Source: Amycolatopsis umgeniensis
GTDB taxonomy: Bacteria > Actinomycetota > Actinomycetes > Mycobacteriales > Pseudonocardiaceae
Length of the DNA stretch: 64,000 bases
Direction: 5' to 3'
NCBI RefSeq assembly: GCF_014205155.1
Contig: NZ_JACHMX010000001.1
Coordinates: forward strand, 3,720,001-3,784,000
Below are positions 19,448 to 26,967 of this stretch, piece after piece (position 1 is the stretch's first letter; every line of letters starts with the position of its first letter). Made by a program: the position numbers and the translations under genes. Under the pieces are notes generated by a model, which searched no databases, had not been told where the DNA came from, and worked only from the letters and a program-made list of their open reading frames with translations.

Positions 19448-20182
19448 CTAGTGCCCGCCGCCCTTGGCTTCCTTCTCCGGCGCGGGTTCGCGGCTGCCCG
19501 GATGCGACGGCGCCGCGACCGGCAGGTCCAGCGTGACCGAACCGGAGTTCTTGAAGACGAAAGTGACCTTGATCGTCTGGCCCGCCCACAGCGGCTGCTT
19601 CAGGCTTTGCAGCACGATCGTGGCCTTGCCCACCTCGGTGGGCTGCTCCGGGCCCACGGACGGCGTGACCGTCCCGGCGACGCTCGACGACGGGGCGCCG
19701 GACTCGCTGCTCGACGGGGCTCCTGAGGACGACGGGGCACCCGAGGACGACGGCGCACCGGAGGAGGCGGGCGCGGAGGAGGGGGCGCTCGTCGGAGCGA
19801 CCTCCTTGGTCGACTCGACCGCGTCGGACGGGCCGATCACGAGCGCGTGGCTCGCGACGACGACCTTGGCGCCCGAGATCTTGGCGTCACCGGTGGCGGC
19901 TTCGGAGGAGACCGAGACGAGCTCGTCGTCCTGCTTGCCCTGGTTCACGATGGTCAGCGTCAGCGGCACGGCGGCACCTGCCGGGTACGCCTGGCCCTCT
20001 TCCGGGAACTGGAGCGCGGCGTTCCGCAGCACCAGCTCCTTCGCCTGCGCGTACGTCCCGTTGACCGCGGGCTGCTGCGAGTCGGTCTGGGTGATCTGAC
20101 CAGCACCGCAGCCGGCGAGCACGAGCGCGGCGCCGAGCGCCAGCACACCTGCGCCGAACACGCGACGATTCTGCAGCCTCAC
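19448..20182 (-). CDS. lpqE: LpqE-like lipoprotein
   Basis: A 244-residue lipoprotein. The signal peptide ends in a lipobox LAGC (Cys near residue 25). The mature domain has two beta-rich halves (LRNAALQFPEEGQAYPAGAAVPLTLTIVNQG and the C-terminal VTFVFKNSGSVTLDLPV) joined by a low-complexity linker of repeated SSGAPS units. This architecture and its position between radA and carD match LpqE of mycobacteria, a PCuAC/DUF461-like exported protein whose role is not settled. GTG 20182 has GGAAGGA upstream. No Met/His copper cluster is evident. Confidence 0.75.
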   Translation of the reverse strand: MRLQNRRVFGAGVLALGAALVLAGCGAGQITQTDSQQPAVNGTYAQAKELVLRNAALQFPEEGQAYPAGAAVPLTLTIVNQGKQDDELVSVSSEAATGDAKISGAKVVVASHALVIGPSDAVESTKEVAPTSAPSSAPASSGAPSSSGAPSSSGAPSSSESGAPSSSVAGTVTPSVGPEQPTEVGKATIVLQSLKQPLWAGQTIKVTFVFKNSGSVTLDLPVAAPSHPGSREPAPEKEAKGGGH

Positions 20183-20446
20183 GTCGGAGTCCTTCCATGT
20201 CACGGCCTCTTCACCGCGAAGACTAGCCGGGCGACTTCGCGGGCGGAGAACCCGGTGCGTGTTGACACGCCACCAATGCGGTGACGTGCCCAAGATCAAC
20301 CGTCCACAAAGGATTTGGAAATCGTTCGCTTCTCACCAGCGTGAGCATGGGCGAATTGGGTTTGTCAACCCCCGGGCGGACCACCGTCAGGCCGCTGACC
20401 TGCGACGACGATCGCGGGCCGCTAGGTGGGCCTCGTCGGCACGTGC

Positions 20447-20452
20447 TAAGAT
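20447..20452 (+). promoter_or_regulatory. Probable -10 element of carD
   Basis: TAAGAT lies 27 bp before the carD ATG, leaving room for a short leader carrying the AGAGGA ribosome site. No clear -35 was found, as is common in actinomycetes. Confidence 0.35.
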
Positions 20453-20479
20453 GAATTCAGCGAAAGGGGCAGAGGACAC

Positions 20480-20971
20480 ATGGTTTTCAAGGTCGGAGAG
20501 ACCGTCGTCTACCCGCACCACGGTGCCGCACTCATCGAAGCCATCGAGACCCGCGTGATCAAGGGCGAGGAGAAGAAGTACCTCGTCCTCAAAGTCGCGC
20601 AAGGGGATCTTACGGTTCGCGTGCCCGCTGACAACGCCGAGATCGTCGGTGTTCGTGATGTCGTCGGGCAAGAAGGACTGGACAAGGTTTTCGACGTTCT
20701 GCGTGCTCCGCACACCGAAGAGCCCACTAACTGGTCTCGTCGGTACAAGGCCAACCTCGAGAAGCTCGCCTCCGGCGATGTGAACAAGGTGGCCGAAGTG
20801 GTGCGCGACCTCTGGCGGCGAGAGAAGGACCGCGGACTTTCAGCCGGCGAGAAGCGCATGCTGGCGAAGGCGCGGCAAATTCTGGTCAGCGAGCTCGCGC
20901 TCGCGGAGGGCACCGACGAGGACAAGGCTGAAGTCCTCCTCGACGAAGTTCTGGAAACCGCGGCAGTCTGA
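20480..20971 (+). CDS. carD: CarD-family RNA polymerase-binding transcription regulator
   Basis: A 163-residue protein. Residues 1-55 are the Tudor-like RNA polymerase interaction domain ([26 protein letters not shown]), which contacts the beta subunit. The helical C-terminal domain ([42 protein letters not shown]) binds DNA near the -10 element and stabilises open complexes, acting at rRNA promoters. Length matches mycobacterial CarD. The ATG has AGAGGA upstream. As in Mycobacterium, ispD and ispF follow. Confidence 0.97.
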   Translation: MVFKVGETVVYPHHGAALIEAIETRVIKGEEKKYLVLKVAQGDLTVRVPADNAEIVGVRDVVGQEGLDKVFDVLRAPHTEEPTNWSRRYKANLEKLASGDVNKVAEVVRDLWRREKDRGLSAGEKRMLAKARQILVSELALAEGTDEDKAEVLLDEVLETAAV

Positions 20972-21030
20972 ACCGGCGGGTGTCCCACGCCAGGTGAGGC
21001 TGCGAGGGATACCTCTACGATCGCGCACAT

Positions 21031-21681
21031 ATGAGCACAATCCATATGAGCACAATCGTGTTCGTCACTGCCGTTCGACACCATGCCTCCGACGCGGAGC
21101 TCGCTCTCGCGCCGGTCAATGGTGAAGCTCTACTCACGCACACTGTGCGGGGGCTGCTCGCTCTGCCGGATCTCGATCTGGTGGTCGTGGCGGCCCCCGA
21201 GCGGTGTGCTCATTTGTTTTCGGCCGCTTTGCTCGGCTTCGAAGAGCGTTGCCGGATAGTACCCGGCCCGTCGCTCAAACACGCTTTCGACACCGTCGAA
21301 AAAGAGATCGCCGGGAATCCGGTCTTCCTCGTGCACGACGCCTTGCGCGCTTTCACTCCCGCGGACACGGTCCGTACCGTCGCGGACGCTGTCCGTGCGG
21401 GCGCCCCCTTCGTGGTTCCCGTACTACCGATGGCGGACACCGTGAAGGTGACCGACACGGCGAAGGTGATCACGGGCACGGAGGACCGCGCATACCTGCG
21501 TACGGCGCAGACCCCGCTCGGCTTCACTCGTGAGACTTTTCTCTCGTATGTCGATAAACCGTCTCTCGACGGCGCGCACACCGTCGCCGGGCATCCCGAT
21601 GCGATGCGCGTCACCACTTCGTTCGAACTGAAGCTGGCCGAAGCGATCGCAGTGGCCGGAGAAGAAGAGGAAACCCTGTGA
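21031..21681 (+). CDS. IspD-like protein lacking the CTP-binding loop
   Basis: Gene order (carD-ispD-ispF-cysS) and later motifs identify this 216-residue protein with 2-C-methyl-D-erythritol 4-phosphate cytidylyltransferase of the MEP isoprenoid pathway: FLVHDALRAFTP (normally HDAARP), VPVLPMADTVKV and TAQTPLGFTRETF. However, the N-terminal CTP loop PAAGxGxRxxxxxPK is replaced by FVTAVRHHASDAELALAPV, with no glycine pair, Arg or Lys, so catalysis is doubtful. The start region is also odd: ATGAGCACAATC occurs twice in tandem (21031 and 21046) and no ribosome site is clear. It may be a degenerate copy, with a true IspD elsewhere. Confidence 0.7.
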   Translation: MSTIHMSTIVFVTAVRHHASDAELALAPVNGEALLTHTVRGLLALPDLDLVVVAAPERCAHLFSAALLGFEERCRIVPGPSLKHAFDTVEKEIAGNPVFLVHDALRAFTPADTVRTVADAVRAGAPFVVPVLPMADTVKVTDTAKVITGTEDRAYLRTAQTPLGFTRETFLSYVDKPSLDGAHTVAGHPDAMRVTTSFELKLAEAIAVAGEEEETL

Positions 21682-21851
21682 TCACTCGCGCCGCGCTGCT
21701 CAAGTGGGCAGAAGAGCGCGCGTGCGGCCGGCAGGCTCCGCGATCGCGGCGGCAGGGCGCCTTCCCCGGGCCCGCTCGTAAGTCACCAACGTGCGCCATG
21801 GCGACGCGATCGCGGTCGCGCGCTTCGGCGGGAAAAGAGGAAACCCTGTGA
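21666..21851 (+). repeat. 16-bp direct repeat flanking a 154-bp insert
   Basis: AGAGGAAACCCTGTGA is present exactly at 21666-21681 and 21836-21851, 170 bp apart. Each copy holds a ribosome site, a GTG start and a TGA stop. Confidence 0.85.
21678..21851 (+). CDS. Possible 57-residue ORF between ispD and ispF
   Basis: GTG 21678 overlaps the ispD stop and the frame ends in the TGA overlapping the ispF start, giving 57 residues rich in Arg and Ala with no known domain. The same 16-bp initiation sequence AGAGGAAACCCTGTGA occurs at 21666-21681 and 21836-21851, so the segment may simply be the product of a duplication or insertion rather than a gene. Confidence 0.3.
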   Translation: MITRAALLKWAEERACGRQAPRSRRQGAFPGPARKSPTCAMATRSRSRASAGKEETL

Positions 21852-22318
21852 GGATCGGCAATGGCGTCGACGTCCACCCCATCGAAGCCGGCCGCGAATG
21901 CTGGATCGCCGGTCTCCTCTGGCCCGGCGTCGACGGCTGCGCGGGACACTCCGACGGCGACGTCGCCGCGCACGCGTTGTGCGACGCGCTCCTGTCCGCG
22001 GCCGGGCTCGGCGACCTCGGCGCGGTGTTCGGCACGGGCGATCCGAAGTGGGCGGGCAAACACGGCGTCGAGTTCCTCGCCGAGGCGCGGCGCCTGGTCG
22101 AGGCGGGCGGCTGGACCGTCGGGAACGCGACCGTCCAGATCGTCGGCAACGCGCCGCGCGTCGGGAAGCGCCGCGAAGAGGCGCAGAAGGTCTTGAGCGA
22201 GGCCGTCGGCGGGCCGGTGAGCGTCTCCGGGACGACGACCGACGGGCTCGGCCTGACCGGCCGCGGTGAAGGCATCGCGGCGTTCGCGACAGCGTTGCTC
22301 CTGCCGTCCCAGGAATAG
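21848..22318 (+). CDS. ispF: 2-C-methyl-D-erythritol 2,4-cyclodiphosphate synthase
   Basis: A 156-residue enzyme of the MEP pathway that closes the cyclodiphosphate ring with loss of CMP. The zinc ligands are present (DVHPI at 8-12 and a [17 protein letters not shown] block near 38-52), with LGDLGAVF and the C-terminal [17 protein letters not shown]. The length is standard. GTG 21848 carries AGAGGAA upstream. Unlike its neighbour IspD, all key motifs look intact, so the pathway is probably functional with another cytidylyltransferase. Confidence 0.96.
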   Translation: MRIGNGVDVHPIEAGRECWIAGLLWPGVDGCAGHSDGDVAAHALCDALLSAAGLGDLGAVFGTGDPKWAGKHGVEFLAEARRLVEAGGWTVGNATVQIVGNAPRVGKRREEAQKVLSEAVGGPVSVSGTTTDGLGLTGRGEGIAAFATALLLPSQE

Positions 22319-22346
22319 CCCACTCCGGGAGCCGGTTCGGGCAGTC

Positions 22347-22742
22347 ATGGCAGTCACACTTCCCGAGCCGGTCCGTGCACTGGTGGACGGCAAGAACTTC
22401 GCGACCGTGGCCACGTTGGACGCCGACGGCGGCCCGCAGACCTCGGTCATCTGGGTGGGCCTCGAGGACGGCGATCTGGTCTTCAGCGCCACCGAAGACA
22501 GGCTGAAGGTGCGAAACCTCCGTCGCGACCCTCGCGCCAGTGTGTCGATCACCGACGCGGAGAACCCGTACCGGCACACGCAGCTGCGCGGCACGGTCAC
22601 GATCACGGCGGACCCGGACAAGACGTTGCCGAAGACGCTCAGCCACAAGTACCTCGGCCAGGACCCGCCGGCGGAAGGCCCGGAGGTCGAGCGGGTGATC
22701 GTCCGGCTGCGGGTCGATCGGATCGCCGGGAACGTCCGTTGA
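22347..22742 (+). CDS. PPOX-class F420-dependent oxidoreductase, copy 1
   Basis: A 131-residue split-barrel flavin/deazaflavin protein of the pyridoxamine 5'-phosphate oxidase superfamily. Residues 18-60 hold the conserved ATVATLDADGGPQTSVIWV strand pair, and RLKVRNLRRDPRASVSITDAENPY follows. Small actinobacterial members usually bind F420 and reduce biliverdin or other small molecules; the substrate is unknown. The protein following 13 bp later is a close paralogue with the same length and motif order, so the pair arose by tandem duplication. The ATG lacks a strong ribosome site. Confidence 0.8.
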   Translation: MAVTLPEPVRALVDGKNFATVATLDADGGPQTSVIWVGLEDGDLVFSATEDRLKVRNLRRDPRASVSITDAENPYRHTQLRGTVTITADPDKTLPKTLSHKYLGQDPPAEGPEVERVIVRLRVDRIAGNVR

Positions 22743-22743
22743 T

Positions 22744-22749
22744 TAGGCT
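22744..22749 (+). promoter_or_regulatory. -10-like hexamer before PPOX copy 2
   Basis: TAGGCT ends six bases before ATG 22756, giving the second PPOX gene a possible leaderless promoter of its own just after the first gene. Confidence 0.35.
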
Positions 22750-22755
22750 TTCGGC

Positions 22756-23151
22756 ATGGGTGTGACTTTCAACGACGCGACCAAGAAACTCCTCGACGGC
22801 AACAACTTCCCGGTCCTCGCGACCCTCAACGCCGACGGCTCCGCGCAGACGTCCGTGCTGTGGGCGAAGCGGGACGGCGACACGATCGTCTTCGCGACCG
22901 TCCGCGGCCGTCTCAAGGAGCGGAACATGGCACGGGACCCCCGCGTGTCCGTCTCGGTCTTCGACCAGGACAACCCGTACGACTACGCCGAGATCCGCGG
23001 GACCGTGGAGATGACCGACGAGGGCGGCCGCGAGCTGATCAACGAGCTCTCGCACAAGTACCTCGGCAAGGACTACCCGGACGAGCCGGCGGAGGTCGTC
23101 CGCGTGCTGGTCCGCATCACGCCCACCAAGATCACCGGCAACGCCGCCTGA
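22756..23151 (+). CDS. PPOX-class F420-dependent oxidoreductase, copy 2
   Basis: A 131-residue paralogue of the preceding gene: LLDGNNFPVLATLNADGSAQTSVLWAKRDGD, RGRLKERNMARDPRVSVSVFDQDNPYDYAEIRG and LSHKYLGKDYPDEPAEVVRVLVRI align block by block. The basic RLKERN stretch is the usual cofactor-phosphate contact region. Function beyond F420 or flavin binding cannot be assigned. A hairpin terminator follows directly, so it ends a short unit. Confidence 0.8.
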   Translation: MGVTFNDATKKLLDGNNFPVLATLNADGSAQTSVLWAKRDGDTIVFATVRGRLKERNMARDPRVSVSVFDQDNPYDYAEIRGTVEMTDEGGRELINELSHKYLGKDYPDEPAEVVRVLVRITPTKITGNAA

Positions 23152-23152
23152 C

Positions 23153-23199
23153 GTGAGACGAACGGCCCGGCCCCGCCGGGATCGGGCCGTTCATCTCAC
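23153..23199 (+). terminator. Hairpin terminator after the PPOX pair
   Basis: GTGAGA/TCTCAC and GAACGGCCCG/CGGGCCGTTC stack into a 16-bp stem (23153-23169 with 23183-23199) interrupted by a small bulge, 1 bp after the stop. Confidence 0.65.
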
Positions 23200-23233
23200 A
23201 CGCGGAAAGAGGCCAGGACCCCGCTGTCGTGGC

Positions 23234-23239
23234 TAATGT
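23234..23239 (+). promoter_or_regulatory. -10-like hexamer before the HAD gene
   Basis: TAATGT ends seven bases before GTG 23247, supporting that GTG and a leaderless transcript. Confidence 0.35.
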
Positions 23240-23246
23240 GGGGTTC

Positions 23247-23933
23247 GTGACCTTTCGCGCTGTGTTGTTCGACTTCTCCGGCACGGTCTTCCGGCTCGAG
23301 CAGGACGAGACCTGGCTCGCCGACCTCACCGACCACTCCGGCGAAAGCCTCGACCTCGAAGCCCAGACCGAACTGATGCGCCGGATGACCGCACCGGTCG
23401 GCCAGGTCGTCGATCTCGACGAGGAGCATCTGCACGCCTGGCACAACCGCGACCGCGACCCGGTACTGCACCGCAAGGTGTACCTCGAGGTCCTCAAGCA
23501 GTCCGGGGTCCCGCACGCCGACCAGGCCGTCGCGCTCTACACCCGGCTGATCGATCCCACCCAGTGGACGCCGTACCCGGACACCGAGGCCGTGCTCAAG
23601 GGCGTCTCCGGCAAGGGAGTCAAGGTCGGGGTGCTGAGCAACATCGCCTTCGACATCCGGCCCGCCTTCAGCCGCTGGGGCTGGGACGCCTTCGTCGACG
23701 AGTTCATCCTGTCGTTCGAGGTCGGAGCGGTGAAGCCGGAGCCGGAGATCTTCCGGACGGCCATCGAGCGGCTCAGTGTCGACCCGGCGGAGACGCTCAT
23801 GGTGGGCGACAGCGAGGAGGCCGATGGCGCCGCACGCGAGATCGGCTGCGCGTTCGCGCTGGTAGAGCCGCTGCCGACGCCGGAGCGGCCGGACGCCCTA
23901 CTCGGCGCTCTGCGTACCCATAACGTGCTGTAA
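23247..23933 (+). CDS. HAD-superfamily hydrolase-like protein
   Basis: A 228-residue HAD protein. Motif I reads DFSGTVF (normally DxDGT), motif II VLSNI, motif III Lys in VKPEPEIF and motif [13 protein letters not shown]. The second Asp of motif I, the general acid in phosphatases, is Ser here, so classical phosphatase activity is doubtful. A helical cap lies between motifs I and II. GTG 23247 is preferred because a TAATGT hexamer ends seven bases before it. GTG 23229 in the same frame would overlap that promoter. It lies just before cysS, a place not occupied by a HAD gene in mycobacteria as far as I recall. Confidence 0.75.
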   Translation: MTFRAVLFDFSGTVFRLEQDETWLADLTDHSGESLDLEAQTELMRRMTAPVGQVVDLDEEHLHAWHNRDRDPVLHRKVYLEVLKQSGVPHADQAVALYTRLIDPTQWTPYPDTEAVLKGVSGKGVKVGVLSNIAFDIRPAFSRWGWDAFVDEFILSFEVGAVKPEPEIFRTAIERLSVDPAETLMVGDSEEADGAAREIGCAFALVEPLPTPERPDALLGALRTHNVL

Positions 23934-23967
23934 TACGGTCACTGCGACGTCGCTCACGCGGACCCCG

Positions 23968-23973
23968 TACCCT
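23968..23973 (+). promoter_or_regulatory. -10-like hexamer for leaderless cysS
   Basis: TACCCT ends six bases before GTG 23980 and no Shine-Dalgarno is present. Confidence 0.4.
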
Positions 23974-23979
23974 TTTAGG

Positions 23980-25371
23980 GTGGCACTACACCTCTATGAC
24001 ACCGCGACCCGGAGCGTGCGGGAATTCCACCCCGCCCGTAGCGGAACGGCGTCCGTGTACGTGTGTGGTGCCACCGTGCAGGGCATCCCCCACATCGGCC
24101 ACGTCCGCGGCGCGCTGAACTACGACGTCCTGCGTCGTTGGCTCGTCCACAGTGGACTCGACGTGCTGATGGTCCGCAACGTCACCGACATCGACGACAA
24201 GATCCTCACCAAGGCCGCGGACGCGGATCGTCCCTGGTGGGAATGGGCGTTCACGCACGAGCGCGCCTTCGAATCGGCGTACGAGTCGCTGGGCTGCCTG
24301 CCCCCTTCGATCGCCCCTCGGGCGACAGGGCACGTCACGCAGATGGTCGAGCTGATGCAGCGGCTGATCGACGGCGGGCACGCGTACGCCTCTGGCGGCG
24401 ACGTGTACTTCTCGGTCAAGGCGTTCGACGGCTACGGCGAACTGTCCGGCCAGAAGCTCGACGAGGTCCAGCAGGGCGAAAGCCTCGGCGAGGGCAAGCG
24501 CGACCCGCGCGACTTCACGCTGTGGAAGTCCGCGAAGCCGGGCGAGCCGTCGTGGCCGACGCCTTGGGGCTCCGGACGTCCCGGCTGGCACCTCGAGTGC
24601 TCGGCGATGGCGACGGCGTACCTCGGCGGCGAGTTCGACATCCACGGCGGCGGCGTCGACCTGGTCTTCCCGCACCACGAGAACGAGCGCGCCCAGTCCA
24701 ACGCGGCGGGTGACCCGTTCGCGCGGTACTGGCTGCACAACGCCTGGGTGACCATGTCCGGCGAGAAGATGTCGAAGTCGCTGGGCAACACCGTGTCGAT
24801 CCCGGAGATGCTGCGCAACTACCGGGCGCCCGAACTGCGTTACTACCTGGTCCAGCCGCACTACCGGTCGACGATCGAGTACTCCGACGGAGCACTCGGT
24901 GAAGCCGCGCAGGGCTACCGGAGGATCGAGCAGTTCCTTCGCCGCACCGCGGGCATCGTCGGCGCCGTCCACATCGGCGAGGTCCCGAAGGAGTTCGCCT
25001 CCGCGCTCGACGACGACCTGGCCACTCCGCAGGCCTTCGCAGTGCTGCACAACACGGTCCGCGACGGTAACGCGGCCCTCGACGCAGCCGACAATTCCAA
25101 GGCACTCGAAATCGCCGCCTCCGTGCGCGCGATGACCGACGTGCTCGGCCTCGACCCGCTCTCCGCGCGCTGGTCCGAGGCGGGCGGCAACGAAACGCCC
25201 ACCCGGCAGGCACTGTCCGTTCTCGTGGAAGGGCTGCTCGCCGAACGGCAGCAGGCCCGCGCCGAGAAGGACTTCGCCCGTGCGGACGCCGCGCGTGACC
25301 GCCTCCAGCAGGCGGGCATCGTGGTGGAAGACACCCCGAACGGTCCACAGTGGACCGTCAAGGAAGTCTGA
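23980..25371 (+). CDS. cysS: Cysteinyl-tRNA synthetase
   Basis: A 463-residue class I synthetase that charges tRNA-Cys. It shows the zinc-binding YVCGATV, the HIGH-type [13 protein letters not shown] at about 38, ECSAM and [15 protein letters not shown] of the zinc/active site, and KMSKSLGN near 267. Length fits CysS rather than the shorter mycothiol ligase MshC, and the C-terminal tRNA-binding helices ([28 protein letters not shown]) are complete. GTG 23980 is preceded by TACCCT at six bases, suggesting a leaderless mRNA. rlmB follows after 36 bp, as in mycobacteria. Confidence 0.97.
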   Translation: MALHLYDTATRSVREFHPARSGTASVYVCGATVQGIPHIGHVRGALNYDVLRRWLVHSGLDVLMVRNVTDIDDKILTKAADADRPWWEWAFTHERAFESAYESLGCLPPSIAPRATGHVTQMVELMQRLIDGGHAYASGGDVYFSVKAFDGYGELSGQKLDEVQQGESLGEGKRDPRDFTLWKSAKPGEPSWPTPWGSGRPGWHLECSAMATAYLGGEFDIHGGGVDLVFPHHENERAQSNAAGDPFARYWLHNAWVTMSGEKMSKSLGNTVSIPEMLRNYRAPELRYYLVQPHYRSTIEYSDGALGEAAQGYRRIEQFLRRTAGIVGAVHIGEVPKEFASALDDDLATPQAFAVLHNTVRDGNAALDAADNSKALEIAASVRAMTDVLGLDPLSARWSEAGGNETPTRQALSVLVEGLLAERQQARAEKDFARADAARDRLQQAGIVVEDTPNGPQWTVKEV

Positions 25372-25407
25372 CACTTACTCGCTTTTCTAGCTCAAGGATT
25401 CTCACTC

Positions 25408-26364
25408 ATGGCAGGCAACTCCCGGCGCCAGGGCGCTATTCGCAAGCCCGGCACGAAGAAGGGTCAGGTCGTCGGTTCCGGCGGCCAGCGCCGGAAGGGC
25501 CTCGAAGGCAAGGGCCCGACCCCCAAGGCCGAAGACAGGCCCGGGCACAAGGCGTACCGCATGTCGAACGCGCGTGACCGCAAGGAACAGGCTCGGCAGA
25601 AGAAGGCGGACAAGCCGGAACTGATCGCCGGCCGCAACCCGGTGGTCGAGGCGCTGCGCGCCGACGTGCCTGCCACCGCGCTGTACGTCGCGATCAACAT
25701 CGAGATCGACGACCGCGTCAACGAGGCCGTCCGGCTGGCGGGCGACAAGGGCATCTCGATCCTCGAGATCCCGCGCGAGGAGCTCGACCGCAAGACCAAC
25801 CGGGCCATGCACCAGGGTCTGGGCCTGCAGGTCCCGCCGTTCGTGTACGCCGACCCGCGTGACCTGATGGCGGTGGCGAAGGACTCGGGCCAGACCCCGC
25901 TGTTCGTCGCTCTCGACGGCGTCACCGACCCGCGCAACCTCGGTGCGGTGATCCGCTCGGCCGCCGCGTTCGGCGCGCAGGGCGTCCTCCTGCCGGAGCG
26001 GCGCAGCGCGGGCATGACCGCGGTCGCGTGGCGGACCTCCGCCGGCACCGCCGCCAAGCTGCCGATCGCCGTCGCGACCAACCTCACCCGCCAGCTCAAG
26101 GCGTGGAAGGACGACGGCCTGATGGTCGTCGGCCTCGACGCGGACGGCTCGGTCGACATCGACGAACTGGACCTCGCGGCGGACCCGCTGGTCATCGTGC
26201 TCGGCTCGGAAGGCCGCGGCCTTTCCCGGCTGGTGCGCGAGACCTGCGACGCGACCGTGTCGATCCCGATGGCCGCCGGTGTCGAGTCGCTGAACGCGTC
26301 TGTCGCGGCCGGAGTGCTGCTGGCCGAGGTGGCGCGCCGTCGCCGTCTCGCGGGACGTGTCTGA
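25408..26364 (+). CDS. rlmB: 23S rRNA (guanosine-2'-O)-methyltransferase RlmB (TrmH family)
   Basis: A 318-residue SPOUT methyltransferase. Residues 1-70 form a Lys/Arg-rich extension common in actinobacterial members. Residues 73-145 are the substrate-binding domain ([11 protein letters not shown]). The SPOUT knot follows with motif 1 [20 protein letters not shown], motif 2 [11 protein letters not shown] and motif 3 [20 protein letters not shown]. It methylates a ribose in 23S rRNA using S-adenosylmethionine. ATG 25408 has AAGGA upstream. It belongs to the cysS unit. Confidence 0.95.
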   Translation: MAGNSRRQGAIRKPGTKKGQVVGSGGQRRKGLEGKGPTPKAEDRPGHKAYRMSNARDRKEQARQKKADKPELIAGRNPVVEALRADVPATALYVAINIEIDDRVNEAVRLAGDKGISILEIPREELDRKTNRAMHQGLGLQVPPFVYADPRDLMAVAKDSGQTPLFVALDGVTDPRNLGAVIRSAAAFGAQGVLLPERRSAGMTAVAWRTSAGTAAKLPIAVATNLTRQLKAWKDDGLMVVGLDADGSVDIDELDLAADPLVIVLGSEGRGLSRLVRETCDATVSIPMAAGVESLNASVAAGVLLAEVARRRRLAGRV

Positions 26365-26382
26365 CCCCGCACTTCGTCACCC

Positions 26383-26434
26383 ACCGGCAGCGCTATACGT
26401 CAGGCGAGTGTCGGTACAGGTGGTCGTGAGTGGT
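26383..26434 (+). repeat. 52-bp direct repeat, copy 1
   Basis: Begins ACCGGCAGCGCTATACGTCA and matches 26834-26885 at 50 of 52 positions. Confidence 0.85.
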
Positions 26435-26488
26435 GAGGACGGTTCTCGCGGAGCTCGGGCTGGCGTGACCAGCATGCCCCACGACGAC

Positions 26489-26523
26489 GAAGGATTTGGG
26501 ACACTGAACGTCCCAATTCCTTC
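26489..26523. repeat. 14-bp hairpin, GGGAC-ACTGAAC-GTCCC apex
   Basis: Arms 26489-26502 and 26510-26523 pair with one mismatch. Apex and loop closely match the hairpin at 2856-2904. Confidence 0.75.
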
Positions 26524-26740
26524 ATCGTCGACTCGACGCCCTACCGCTCACGACCACTCCGACCGGCCAGCGCGATGCTGAGTTCTCGCGGTTGCATGGT
26601 CGAGCCACCACACGGGTGTCGTGACCGGGTATGAGACCGAGTGACCCCGTCGTCCTTGCGCAGGTCAAGCGTAGGTAGGTGAATACGGGTCCGCTCTAAC
26701 CGTCCTCACCACTCACGACCCACCCGACCCAACGCTGACT

Positions 26741-26769
26741 GATGTCGCGAAAGTGGCTTTCGCGACATC
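26741..26769. repeat. 13-bp palindrome centred on TGG
   Basis: GATGTCGCGAAAG-TGG-CTTTCGCGACATC is a perfect hairpin. It equals one half of the nested palindromes at 14048-14102 and 59307-59359. Confidence 0.8.
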
Positions 26770-26833
26770 CACCGGCAGGCTGGAGTGTCCCGGGAAGAGA
26801 GTCGTGACGGACTCTTAGGGCTTCAGCGTTGCG

Positions 26834-26885
26834 ACCGGCAGCGCTATACGTCAGGTGAGCGTCGGTACAGGTGGTCGTGAGTGGT
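26834..26885 (+). repeat. 52-bp direct repeat, copy 2
   Basis: Second copy of the repeat at 26383-26434, differing at two positions. It ends about 80 bp before the MBOAT start. Confidence 0.85.
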
Positions 26886-26967
26886 TAGTTCATCGACACC
26901 GGGCGGGGCGCTCAGGCTAAGGTCACCAGCGGATAACGCGTAACCGCTTCTGGGGGACCCCGCACCG

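Larger units (their letters stand above)
26365..26967. other. 603-bp gene-free region with repeat fragments
   Basis: No convincing gene is present. The region holds two 52-bp direct repeats, a 23-bp inverted copy of part of one of them (26698-26720 against 26422-26444), and two hairpins (26489-26523 and 26741-26769). It looks like decayed repeat DNA before the MBOAT gene. Confidence 0.7.

Noticed and set aside
21779..21847. An earlier ispF start giving a longer N terminus.
   Set aside because: The added residues lie in the inserted segment, and GTG 21848 has a good ribosome site directly before the conserved N terminus.
23980..25371. The synthetase gene as mycothiol ligase MshC.
   Set aside because: Length, complete C-terminal tRNA-binding region and position next to rlmB fit CysS.
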